From an uncultured candidate division Zixibacteria bacterium (GTDB lineage Bacteria > Zixibacteria > MSB-5A5 > GN15 > PGXB01), in assembly GCA_937925655.1 (NCBI GenBank), contig CALAMC010000098.1, forward strand, positions 1-64,000: a stretch of 64,000 nucleotides of DNA, given 5' to 3'. Below are positions 52,356-60,076 of this stretch, one piece after another. How positions within the stretch are numbered: position 1 is the stretch's first letter; the number at the start of each line of letters is the position of its first letter. A model generated the notes under the pieces. That model saw only the letters and a list, made by a program, of their open reading frames with translations. It was not told the origin of the DNA and did not search any database. Made by a program: the position numbers and the translations under genes.

Positions 52356-52736
52356 CTACTCTTCGCAACTGCCGTCACGCAGGCGACTGCGGATTTTATC
52401 GCGCGCTTGATCGCGATCCCGAAGCATATCGCCCTCGGTTTCATTGTACCGAAAGTTGAAACGATTATTTATTTCATGGCGGGCGCCACTGCCGTCACCA
52501 TTCGCATTGCCGTTACCGTCACCAAAGCCGAACCGGGATTTGAATCCGCTCCCGTCTCGGGGAGAGGTCCAGTCCTCGTCCTGTCCATCGGGAATACCAT
52601 CGTCATCGGCGTCCCGCAACCACTGGAAGAAATTAAAGCCGCCCCCGAACATGGAACCGTTCCCGGCGGAAACCTGGCTTGCCCCTATCAGCAAAGCCAG
52701 CCCGAAAATGAGTGCGAACATGGTTGACTTGCGCAT
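52356..52736 (-). CDS. Small secreted protein with calcium-binding-like Asp repeat
   Basis: 126 residues: signal peptide (1-24, ending VSA), then DADDDGIPDGQDEDW (about 42-56), which resembles a thrombospondin type 3/dockerin-like calcium loop, a Gly/Asn/Asp-rich stretch (about 70-84) and a charged C-terminus with many Arg and Asp. No enzyme motif. Likely exported, function unknown. Confidence 0.7.
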   Translation of the reverse strand: MRKSTMFALIFGLALLIGASQVSAGNGSMFGGGFNFFQWLRDADDDGIPDGQDEDWTSPRDGSGFKSRFGFGDGNGNANGDGSGARHEINNRFNFRYNETEGDMLRDRDQARDKIRSRLRDGSCEE

Positions 52737-52890
52737 TGCTTACTCCTTGCTAAATTGTTTTCATCTCGCAGGGGACTCATCGTCCTCGCCCCGGTTTAAA
52801 TCAATATCCATGCCAATCTTCAGCGAAAACCACAATTTATTGACCAGCAACAACATCAAGCGACACATTTTATCCGCCTTCCTGCCCGGT

Positions 52891-52936
52891 CGTACCATCG
52901 CGTACAAATATGAGTGGTTTCGTACGGCTTGGTACG
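52891..52936. repeat. Nested inverted repeat built on GTAC
   Basis: CGTACC (52891-52896) and CGTAC (52901-52905) are mirrored by GTACG (52922-52926) and GGTACG (52931-52936), each arm pair separated by a 4-base spacer. It lies about 100 bases before the GNAT gene start in an otherwise empty intergenic stretch (52737-53033). Confidence 0.5.
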
Positions 52937-53033
52937 GTCCACAGAAGTCTTATTGGGCCATTACATCAAATGATTTGCCTTTTATCATTTGTCACCTTAT
53001 TAATTGCAGGAACACAAAAAGCTTATTGATGCC

Positions 53034-53582
53034 ATGACCGATAAAAACGCAAATATCATTACCGAGCGGTTGGTTCTTCGCCGCTTCACGCTGGCCGATG
53101 CACCCGAGGTTCAACGTCTGGCCGGAGACAAACTGGTGGCCGCCACCACCCTTAATATTCCACACCCTTATGAAAACGGCATGGCCGAAGAGTGGATATC
53201 GACTCACCTTAAAGAGATCGAAGACGGCAAGCTTAGCAACTTCGCCATCACCCTTAAAAATACGGGTCAATTGATCGGGGCAGTCGGACTGCATATAAAT
53301 AAACGCTTCAATCGAGCCGAACTGGGTTACTGGGTTGGCGTGCCATACTGGAATAAAGGGTATTGCACCGAAGCCGCGCGGGCCATGATAAAACACGGCT
53401 TGGAGGACCTTAAACTTCATCGTATTTTTGCCACCCACTTTGTCGGCAACGATGCTTCCGGGCGGGTCATGCAAAAAACCGGCATGAAATACGAAGGTCT
53501 TCTCCGTCAGCACGTCTGCAAAGACGGACAATATTATGATCTGATCATGTATTCAATATTGAATTCCGATGCGCCTTTATAA
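53034..53582 (+). CDS. GNAT acetyltransferase, RimJ/RimL type
   Basis: 182 residues. ITERLVLRRFTLADAPEV opens the fold, AELGYWVGVPYWNKGYCTEAARAMIKHG holds the acetyl-CoA loop, and ASGRVMQKTGMKYEGLLRQHVCKDGQYYD ends it, as in RimJ/RimL-like ribosomal-protein or antibiotic acetyltransferases. ATG at 53034 is assumed; a TTG 30 bases upstream also fits. Confidence 0.9.
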   Translation: MTDKNANIITERLVLRRFTLADAPEVQRLAGDKLVAATTLNIPHPYENGMAEEWISTHLKEIEDGKLSNFAITLKNTGQLIGAVGLHINKRFNRAELGYWVGVPYWNKGYCTEAARAMIKHGLEDLKLHRIFATHFVGNDASGRVMQKTGMKYEGLLRQHVCKDGQYYDLIMYSILNSDAPL

Positions 53583-53608
53583 AAAAATGAATTAAAGGGC
53601 CTGATATT

Positions 53609-54415
53609 ATGGACCCCAAAAAATACACCGAGGCCAACCGCGAGGCATGGAATGAGGCGACGCATGTCCACCAGAAACACCGCGGTGGCAGTTTAAAGGA
53701 AAAATTCCGCGAAAAGGGCTTTTCCACTCTCGATGAGACTATTACCGCCAAGTTGAAAGAAATCGGCCTGAAAGATAAACACGTCGCGCAAGTCTTCTGC
53801 AACAACGGCCGTGAATTATTATCCATAATCAACCTCGGCGCCGCTTCGGGAGTCGGATTCGATATCTCCGATGAAGCCATCAAGGAGGCGGACGAATTGA
53901 AAATCATATCGGGTCTCAAGGCGGAATTTGTCCGCACCGATATCTTTGACATCGACAAAATTTATTTTAATAAATTCGAATTGGTCTATATTTCTATCGG
54001 CGGACTCACCTGGGTGCAGGACCTTGACGCGGCTTTCGGCAAAATCATCGGACTTCTCAAACCCGGCGGACATCTGGTCATCTATGACCAGCACCCGTTC
54101 TATTTCATGCTGGCGCTCGACGATGAAGAAGGTTACGACCCGGCCCACCCGGACAAACCGGTATATTCATACTTTAAAACCGAACCATGGTCGTCGACTT
54201 CGGGCATTGATTATGTCGGCAAAACCAGGTACAAGGCCAAAGTCAATTACAGTTTCACCCACAAATTCGCCGACATCATCACAGCCCTCGCTCAAAAGGG
54301 AATTGTCATAAAAGAATTGTATGAGTACCCTCACGACCTTACCGAAGCGCTGGATGATTTGGCCGAAAAGAAAATCATTCCATTGAGTTATTTATTGATC
54401 GGGCAAAAGAGTTAA
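53609..54415 (+). CDS. Class I SAM-dependent methyltransferase
   Basis: 268 residues. SAM motif I is degenerate (VAQVFCNNGRELLSIINLGA), followed by GVGFDISDEAIKEADEL (motif II) and LVYISIGGLTWVQDLD. The C-terminal part (about 150-268) matches methyltransferases acting on small molecules; substrate unknown. It starts 26 bases after the GNAT gene, preceded by AAGGG. The stop overlaps the convergent thioredoxin gene by 4 bases. Confidence 0.87.
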   Translation: MDPKKYTEANREAWNEATHVHQKHRGGSLKEKFREKGFSTLDETITAKLKEIGLKDKHVAQVFCNNGRELLSIINLGAASGVGFDISDEAIKEADELKIISGLKAEFVRTDIFDIDKIYFNKFELVYISIGGLTWVQDLDAAFGKIIGLLKPGGHLVIYDQHPFYFMLALDDEEGYDPAHPDKPVYSYFKTEPWSSTSGIDYVGKTRYKAKVNYSFTHKFADIITALAQKGIVIKELYEYPHDLTEALDDLAEKKIIPLSYLLIGQKS

Positions 54416-54957
54416 AACTTGCCCCAGACCGTGTCCATTTTTGATTCGGGTTTGCTTAAGTATGTCTCGAAATCGTACTTATTGATCTCACCGCTGGCGA
54501 CATATTTCAATAACTGCTTGAATTGCAGAAGCGGAATGTATCCCGTGCGAACACCCTGAATCTGGCCGGTTTTATCGAAGAAATAATGCGAGGGGTAGGC
54601 TTCCAGCTCGAACGCCTTTTTGAACTCGGCCACCGTCACGGTGTCGCCCAAAAAGAAAATTCGATCCAGGCTGTCCGGCACGACCGAAATGCAGGTAAAA
54701 TTCCGGTTCATGTACTTGATTATTTCCGGGCGTTCGAAAATATCATATTTCATCCTGCGGCAATAGCTGCACCAGTCGGCGTTGAAAAACATGTATATCG
54801 GTTTGGTCCCGAATGGAAAATTGGGCAGGGCCTGACGGGCGTCCAGAAACGCCACCGTCGTTTTTATATCCTCCGGGGTTTTCTGTTTATCGCCGCATCC
54901 CGGAATCGCCCAGAACAAAAAGGCTGTTATCAAAATGGCGAAAACCGCTCTTTTCAT
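54412..54957 (-). CDS. Thioredoxin-fold lipoprotein (SoxW/DsbD-gamma-like)
   Basis: 181 residues: lipoprotein signal with IPGC (Cys20), then a thioredoxin fold with active site Trp-Cys-Ser-Tyr-Cys in FFNADWCSYCRRMKYDIF and a cis-proline in LEAYPSHYFFD. It is a periplasmic thiol reductase or oxidase. Last gene of the minus-strand redox operon that begins with osmC. The start follows AAAGAGA. The gap to fmdB is 48 bases. Confidence 0.87.
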   Translation of the reverse strand: MKRAVFAILITAFLFWAIPGCGDKQKTPEDIKTTVAFLDARQALPNFPFGTKPIYMFFNADWCSYCRRMKYDIFERPEIIKYMNRNFTCISVVPDSLDRIFFLGDTVTVAEFKKAFELEAYPSHYFFDKTGQIQGVRTGYIPLLQFKQLLKYVASGEINKYDFETYLSKPESKMDTVWGKF

Positions 54958-55005
54958 ATTCTCTTTCCCGGCGGACCGACCGGCCCGCACCGCTTAACAT
55001 GAGGC

Positions 55006-55203
55006 TCAACTGAAGCCGCTTTTGGGCTTGCAGGAGCTGCATTTCGATTTGCCGGAAAAAGCCGACGACGCAAAAACGGAGAATTTCTTCTCCACTCTGT
55101 CCGACTTGCAGTCGGGACATTTTACCGGTGCACTCGCGGAACTCACCAGCTCCTCGAAATCCCGCCCGCATTGGGCACATGTAAACTCATACAACGGCAT
55201 CAT
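55006..55203 (-). CDS. FmdB-type zinc-ribbon protein
   Basis: 65 residues. It starts MMPLYEFTCAQCGRDFEEL with a CxxC zinc knuckle, followed by CPDCKSD, a serine-rich linker and a C-terminal CSSCKPKSG; the first pair and CPDC form the FmdB ribbon. The ATG at 55203 overlaps the stop of the preceding gene (ATGA) and follows GAGGTGAAGAA, so its translation depends on ribosomes finishing the upstream gene, i.e. on readthrough of that gene's internal UGA. Confidence 0.88.
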   Translation of the reverse strand: MMPLYEFTCAQCGRDFEELVSSASAPVKCPDCKSDRVEKKFSVFASSAFSGKSKCSSCKPKSGFS

Positions 55204-55391
55204 TTCTTCACCTCGGCCAGCACCAGAAGCACGCCGACCGCCATTCCCAGCACTATCGCCCGACCGGGCCGACATATAAGCGGTCAGGTCGCCCCCAATT
55301 GACCGTAAATCCAGCTTAAGCCCCACCCGGCCAGTCCTCCGAATATAAGCCCGGCCGAGATTTTCGTAAACAGTTTTTTATCCGGCTTCAT
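55200..55391 (-). CDS. Candidate selenoprotein: small membrane protein with in-frame UGA (Sec36)
   Basis: 63 residues if the UGA at 55284-55286 is read as selenocysteine. Residues 11-33 (ISAGLIFGGLAGWGLSWIY core) form one membrane helix, Sec36 follows in GAT-U-PLIC, and residues 44-59 (RAIVLGMAVGVLLVLA) form a second helix before EVKK and the real stop. The arrangement helix-(T)CP(L/I)-helix is that of small DUF6132-like proteins, with Sec at the Cys. A hairpin with loop GGTC lies 18 bases after the UGA. It overlaps DUF302 (14 bases) and fmdB (4 bases). The alternative is a nonsense mutation. Functional role unknown; neighbours suggest thiol redox. Confidence 0.6.
55254..55274 (-). promoter_or_regulatory. 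Candidate bacterial SECIS element
   Basis: On the minus-strand RNA, UGUCG-(G)-CCC pairs with GGG-CGAUA (eight pairs including one G-U, one bulged G) around the loop GGUC (55262-55265). The loop starts 18 nt after the UGA codon, and has G in its first two positions, as SelB-binding hairpins do. It also encodes amino acids of the second helix region. Confidence 0.55.
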
Positions 55392-55764
55392 CCATTATTC
55401 TCTTCATGACATCCTCGACCTCGACGGCCAGTTCGTCCAGCCCGGCGTCAGGGGAAAATTGCGAAATCATACTCGGACGAACCATCGTCATGACCGACCC
55501 GGCACCCTCGGATCGAACGACTATTTTGCAGGGCATCATCATAGCCACGTCTATTTCCCGGCTCAATGCTTCATGCGCAAATCTGGCGTTGCACAGCTCG
55601 ATTATTTTCAGCGGTTTCGAATCGAACCCTTTTTCTTCAAGCGTCTTCTGAACGTCATGCACCGCCAGCACCCGGAATCCGTTTTGAGGAATCGCCGCTT
55701 CCAGCCGCGACGTAATTTCTTCGAACGGCCGCTTCGATTCAACCCTATAACTAATATCAAACAT
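55378..55764 (-). CDS. DUF302-family protein
   Basis: 128 residues. ELCNARFAHEALSREIDVAMMMPCKIVVRSEG contains the DUF302 core Cys-Asn and Pro-Cys pair. The family is small, cytoplasmic, heme- or thiol-related in guesses only. It begins 4 bases after osmC ends; AGGAG lies upstream of the ATG. Its last 14 bases overlap the selenoprotein candidate. Confidence 0.87.
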   Translation of the reverse strand: MFDISYRVESKRPFEEITSRLEAAIPQNGFRVLAVHDVQKTLEEKGFDSKPLKIIELCNARFAHEALSREIDVAMMMPCKIVVRSEGAGSVMTMVRPSMISQFSPDAGLDELAVEVEDVMKRIMDEAG

Positions 55765-55768
55765 GAGA

Positions 55769-56191
55769 TCACGTCTCCTTTATTTCATACGCCGATACGA
55801 TCTCCGCCGTTTTAAGTGATTGGCTGACCATGCAATATTTGTCCTTGGACAGGCTTATGGCTTTTTCGATCTTTTTGGCGTCGAGGTTTTTCCCGTGAAA
55901 AACGTATTTGATTTCGATCCGGTTGAACGGCTTGGGATACTCATCGGGGTGAAAGCCTCTGACCTCTATCTCGAAGGCGGTTACTTCCTGGCGCATTTTT
56001 TCAAGGATGCGGATTATATCTATCCCCGTGCAACCCGCGACGGCATACATCACCAGCTCGGTCGGCTTGTAACCATTTTCATTTCCGCCCGCGGCTTTGG
56101 CACCATCGGTGGCGATGGCATGTCCGAAGGCCGATTTCCCCTCGAATCTCAAACCCCCTGTCCATCTGACTTTAGCTTCAACCATCGGCAT
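55769..56191 (-). CDS. OsmC/Ohr-family thiol peroxidase-like protein
   Basis: 140 residues. The two redox cysteines expected of the family are in VMYAVAGCTGIDI (about 48-60) and DKYCMVSQSL (about 117-126). YhfA-like members of unknown substrate and peroxide-reducing OsmC/Ohr share these. The start at 56191 follows GGAGAATA; a longer reading upstream lacks a ribosome-binding site. First gene of the operon osmC-DUF302-selenoprotein candidate-fmdB-thioredoxin. Confidence 0.9.
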   Translation of the reverse strand: MPMVEAKVRWTGGLRFEGKSAFGHAIATDGAKAAGGNENGYKPTELVMYAVAGCTGIDIIRILEKMRQEVTAFEIEVRGFHPDEYPKPFNRIEIKYVFHGKNLDAKKIEKAISLSKDKYCMVSQSLKTAEIVSAYEIKET

Positions 56192-56291
56192 TATTCTCCA
56201 TTTCCGTTTAGATACGATTTTTATCAAATCGATTCATAAAATCTCAAACCAATATAAGATTTTCCGGTGCTTTATATGGAGAATAAAATGG

Positions 56292-58346
56292 CTATTTGCC
56301 GTCAAGCCGGGCACGCAGTTCTTCCACCGTCCGGGCCGGTGCCCCGCAGGCATTATTGCGGCAAACATAAGCCACCGTTGGCCCCGATGACGTTCGCCCC
56401 TCCAGCAAGGGTATATTTTCCAAGCCGTCGTCGGATATAATTACTACCCGATTGGGATGATAAAATCGATTGATTTCGCGCTCCAGGGCCTCACGGTTTT
56501 CTTTTCCGACCACCACAATTTCCAGCTTTTCCGCAAATATCATAAATAACGCCTGCGCCGCCGAAACCATGGCGTTGGGAATTTGCCCAATTTGCGGTAC
56601 CAGTGCGGAGAGTGATTTTTCCGCCTGTTTTTGAAATGTTTTATCACCTGTGATACCCGCCAGCCGGATCAAACCCTGAATCAGTATCGACCCCGGAGCC
56701 GGGATGGCTCCGTCATGGACATCCGACGGCCGTATGAAATGATCCTTTTGACCATCCGGAGCGAGGTAGAACCACCCGGTATCGTCGGCAAATTCCGTCA
56801 CCGCCCGCCGCGCCAGGTCGCATGAAAATTCAATCCAATCAAAGTCATGGGTAATTTCATAAAGATCAATCAAGGCGGGAATAATATAAGCATAGTCTTC
56901 AAGAAATTCACCCTCGGATATTTTGCCCTTGCGATATGAATGACGCAGACGCCCGTCATCATACAATTCTTTCCTGATAAACCGGGCCGCCCCGACAGCC
57001 GCCTTGTGATATTTCTCTTCACCCGTGATTTGATACCCCCGGCAAAAACCGGCTATGGCCAGACCGTTCCACGAAACCAGGATTTTATCATCGGTTCCGG
57101 GCCGGATACGTTCATTGCGTAAATGAAACAAAATATCGCGGCCCTCGGCGATTATTCTATCATATTGCTCCTGCCCTCCTTCGTAGCCTTGGCGAGCTTC
57201 CCGCGAGAAATGGTCTATATTGGGGATATTCGCCCCGTGCTCGAAATTACCGACGTCGGTGATATTGAAATATTTGCAGAACAACGCGGCCTTGTCTTTC
57301 AACGCCGCCTCTATTTCTTTTTTTGTCCAGACATAGTATTTACCCTCCTGTCCCTCGCTGTCGGCGTCAAGCGAGGAATAAAAACCACCCGCTGTATCGA
57401 TCATCTCCCGCAGCATAAAATCGAGCGTTTCTTTGGCAACGCGTCGATATAAATCATTATTGGTAACTTGAAACGCCTCGGCATAAGTCGCCGCCAGAAT
57501 GGCATTGTCATAGAGCATTTTCTCGAAATGCGGCACCAGCCACCGGGCATCAACCGAATACCGGTGAAATCCGCCGCCGATCTGATCATAGATGCCGCCA
57601 TGAGCCATTTTTGTCAGCGAGCGATTAATCATCGTAAGAATATCTTCATTTCGGGTCGCCGCATAATATTTTACCAAAAACCCGAACTCCGCCCCGTGCG
57701 GGAATTTCGGCTGATTGCCGAAACCGCCGTTAACCGGGTCAAAACCGCCTTGTAAGCTTTTTGCGATTTCATCAATTAGCCCGTCATGCAGTCTGTCACC
57801 ATTGCCTGCCGTTTGTCCATACTGGTGCAGAGCATCACTGACCCGGTCGGCCATCTGCTCTACTCGCGCATACTCCGTTTTATAAACCTGAATAAGTTGC
57901 ATAAGAACGTTTTTAAATCCCGGCCGACCATAACCGTCTTCGGGCGGAAAATAGGTCCCGGCAAAAAACGGTTTTAAGTCCGGTGTCAAAAAGACCGACA
58001 TCGGCCAACCTCCGGAACCGGTCAGGGCCTGCGTGGCGGTCATATAGATCCGGTCCAAATCGGGCCGCTGTTCCCGGTCAACTTTTATCGAAATGAAATG
58101 CTCGTTTAAAATGGCCGCCGTGGCTTCATCTTCAAATGATTCATGCTCCATCACATGACACCAGTGGCAGGCGGCATAACCGATCGATAAAAATATCGGC
58201 TTGTCCTCCCGCCGGGCTTTTTCCAGAGCCACCTCACCCCAGGGGTACCAGTTGACCGGGTTATGCGCGTGCTGGAGCAAATACGGCGAACTTTCGTCAA
58301 TCAGGGCATTGGTATATTTCACGGTTTCATCGGTATGGTCAGTCAT
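56292..58346 (-). CDS. YyaL/SSP411-type protein: thioredoxin-like (DUF255) plus six-hairpin domain
   Basis: 684 residues. N-terminal DUF255 thioredoxin-fold (about 10-170): YLLQHAHNPVNWYPWGEVAL, then AACHWCHVMEHESFED with a CxxC motif, and GGWPMSVFLTPDLKPFFAGTYFPP. The C-terminal part (about 190-680) is the (alpha/alpha)6 glycosidase-like fold of SPATA20 proteins. Role unknown; often near redox genes. Transcribed just upstream of the osmC operon with 100 bases between. Confidence 0.94.
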   Translation of the reverse strand: MTDHTDETVKYTNALIDESSPYLLQHAHNPVNWYPWGEVALEKARREDKPIFLSIGYAACHWCHVMEHESFEDEATAAILNEHFISIKVDREQRPDLDRIYMTATQALTGSGGWPMSVFLTPDLKPFFAGTYFPPEDGYGRPGFKNVLMQLIQVYKTEYARVEQMADRVSDALHQYGQTAGNGDRLHDGLIDEIAKSLQGGFDPVNGGFGNQPKFPHGAEFGFLVKYYAATRNEDILTMINRSLTKMAHGGIYDQIGGGFHRYSVDARWLVPHFEKMLYDNAILAATYAEAFQVTNNDLYRRVAKETLDFMLREMIDTAGGFYSSLDADSEGQEGKYYVWTKKEIEAALKDKAALFCKYFNITDVGNFEHGANIPNIDHFSREARQGYEGGQEQYDRIIAEGRDILFHLRNERIRPGTDDKILVSWNGLAIAGFCRGYQITGEEKYHKAAVGAARFIRKELYDDGRLRHSYRKGKISEGEFLEDYAYIIPALIDLYEITHDFDWIEFSCDLARRAVTEFADDTGWFYLAPDGQKDHFIRPSDVHDGAIPAPGSILIQGLIRLAGITGDKTFQKQAEKSLSALVPQIGQIPNAMVSAAQALFMIFAEKLEIVVVGKENREALEREINRFYHPNRVVIISDDGLENIPLLEGRTSSGPTVAYVCRNNACGAPARTVEELRARLDGK

Positions 58347-58510
58347 CTCTTCGTAATCCTTTTATATCGCCGACTGCGGTTCGGTCTCTTTTGCTTTACA
58401 CCTATAATGGCTGAAGGGCGGGACGGGTTCCGCATCGAATACGGCGCCTGGGAATGTCACGGCGCACTGTCAAATATTCAATTAATAACCAAAAAAGATA
58501 ATCTGAAGGC

Positions 58511-60076
58511 TCAACAGGCCCCTTTGGCCTTGAGCACCGCCGGTATGGTTTTGATGATAAGTTCGGCGTCTTTGGCCAGCGACCAGTTGTCGATATACTC
58601 CAAATCCTGGCGCATCCAGTCGTCAAAATCGACATTATTACGGCCGTTAACCTGCCAGATACAGGTCAGCCCCGGTTTGACCGACAATTTGCGTCTTTGC
58701 CACGGCTGGTAGTTTTCAACTTCGGAGGGAAGCGGCGGGCGCGGCCCAACCAGCGACATATCGCCCCTGAAAACATTATAAAACTGGGGCAATTCATCGA
58801 GCGACAATTTGCGCAGTATCCTGCCGATTCTGGTGACACGGGGATCTTCTTTTATCTTGAAGACGGGACCGGACATTTCATTTAAATGCTTGAGCTCGTT
58901 TTTTAACCGGTCGGCGTCGGCCACCATCGTCCGTAGCTTGTACATCTCAAACGGCCGGCCGTTTATGCCGGAGCGAATCTGCTTGAAGAATATCGGCCCT
59001 TTCGATTCCAGTCTGATAGCGAGCGCCGCCAACGCCATAACCGGCGCCGAAATAATCATCCCCACCAGACCGCCCACCCGATCCATGACCTCTTTGGCAA
59101 AAAGGCGACCGCGGCAGGCCGGACTGCTTTGGTACAACAGCACCGGGGTGCCGTTGAGCGACGACGTATAACAGCGTGAAATGGCTTGATTGTAAATACA
59201 CGGAAGAATTATCAGGCGCGTCCCGGTGGCTTCGATACGCCGAAAAATCCCCTGACTTCTGACATGGTCTTCCGGCTCCGTAGCCATGATGACATAATCG
59301 ACGTGGTCTTTAAGTATAATTTGCTCGATTTCATCGCCGCCGCCGATCAAGGGGATATCCCGGTAGCGCCATAAGCCCGCTTTATGAAAGTCGACAAAGC
59401 CGATGATGCGCGTATTCAAATCCGGATGCTTTAGTATAATGTCGGCCGCATTCATTCCCCGTTTTCCGGCCCCCACGATTATGGTCGTGCGTTCCGAAGC
59501 ACTGGCCCGACGAAGATTCTGCGGCCGGATGAAAAACTTGTTGTACACCACCCAAAGTGAATAAAGCGCGCCCTGCAAAATAAAATTTACCGCCAGAAAT
59601 TTCGCGACGAAGCTGCGATCGGCATAGATATCCAACAAAAATAGAACGGCGCTGACCAGTAAAATAAAGATTATCTCCTTTTTAAGGAACGCTGGAATGT
59701 CGATACGCTGATATGAAAGCGGCTTTAATTCCGACGACGGCAGTCTCAACGCCAGGGCCAGACGAAGGGCGGCAAACAATGCCCCCAGCTCGACCCATGT
59801 CAAATCGTAATTGGCTTTATGACCGGCAAAACCCGCCGAAAACACGGCCAAAAAAATCAGGGATAGTTTTATAATCCTGTATAGGGTATTCTCTATATGT
59901 AAACGCGTGATTTTCAAAGGCCCCTTTCCCATAGTCCTGTCCGTTTTTGACATGACTTGCGGTCCGATCCCGAAACGGCTTTGTATAGTAAAAACCAGGC
60001 CTGCCTCGGTCCCGGCACCCGCATAATGTCGTACTTCGACACCTTCATAAAATTCTTTAAACCGCTCATAACGCAT
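58511..60076 (-). CDS. Polyprenyl-phosphate sugar-1-phosphate transferase (exopolysaccharide initiation)
   Basis: 521 residues: four N-terminal membrane helices (about 65-165), a Rossmann-like CoA-binding domain (about 190-300, TTIIVGAGKRGMNAADIIL), then the bacterial sugar transferase domain (about 325-521) with FKQIRSGINGRPFEMYKLRTM and LDELPQFYNVFRGDMSLVGPRPP. Such enzymes (WbaP/WcaJ type) load the first sugar onto undecaprenyl phosphate. The start overlaps the stop of the aminotransferase-like gene by 11 bases. Bases 58347-58510 show nothing. Confidence 0.93.
   Translation of the reverse strand: MRYERFKEFYEGVEVRHYAGAGTEAGLVFTIQSRFGIGPQVMSKTDRTMGKGPLKITRLHIENTLYRIIKLSLIFLAVFSAGFAGHKANYDLTWVELGALFAALRLALALRLPSSELKPLSYQRIDIPAFLKKEIIFILLVSAVLFLLDIYADRSFVAKFLAVNFILQGALYSLWVVYNKFFIRPQNLRRASASERTTIIVGAGKRGMNAADIILKHPDLNTRIIGFVDFHKAGLWRYRDIPLIGGGDEIEQIILKDHVDYVIMATEPEDHVRSQGIFRRIEATGTRLIILPCIYNQAISRCYTSSLNGTPVLLYQSSPACRGRLFAKEVMDRVGGLVGMIISAPVMALAALAIRLESKGPIFFKQIRSGINGRPFEMYKLRTMVADADRLKNELKHLNEMSGPVFKIKEDPRVTRIGRILRKLSLDELPQFYNVFRGDMSLVGPRPPLPSEVENYQPWQRRKLSVKPGLTCIWQVNGRNNVDFDDWMRQDLEYIDNWSLAKDAELIIKTIPAVLKAKGAC

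Noticed and set aside
55006..55326. Longer FmdB reading frame starting at 55326
   Set aside because: The extra N-terminal residues have no resemblance to FmdB proteins and cover the selenoprotein candidate in another frame; MMPLYEF is the family start.
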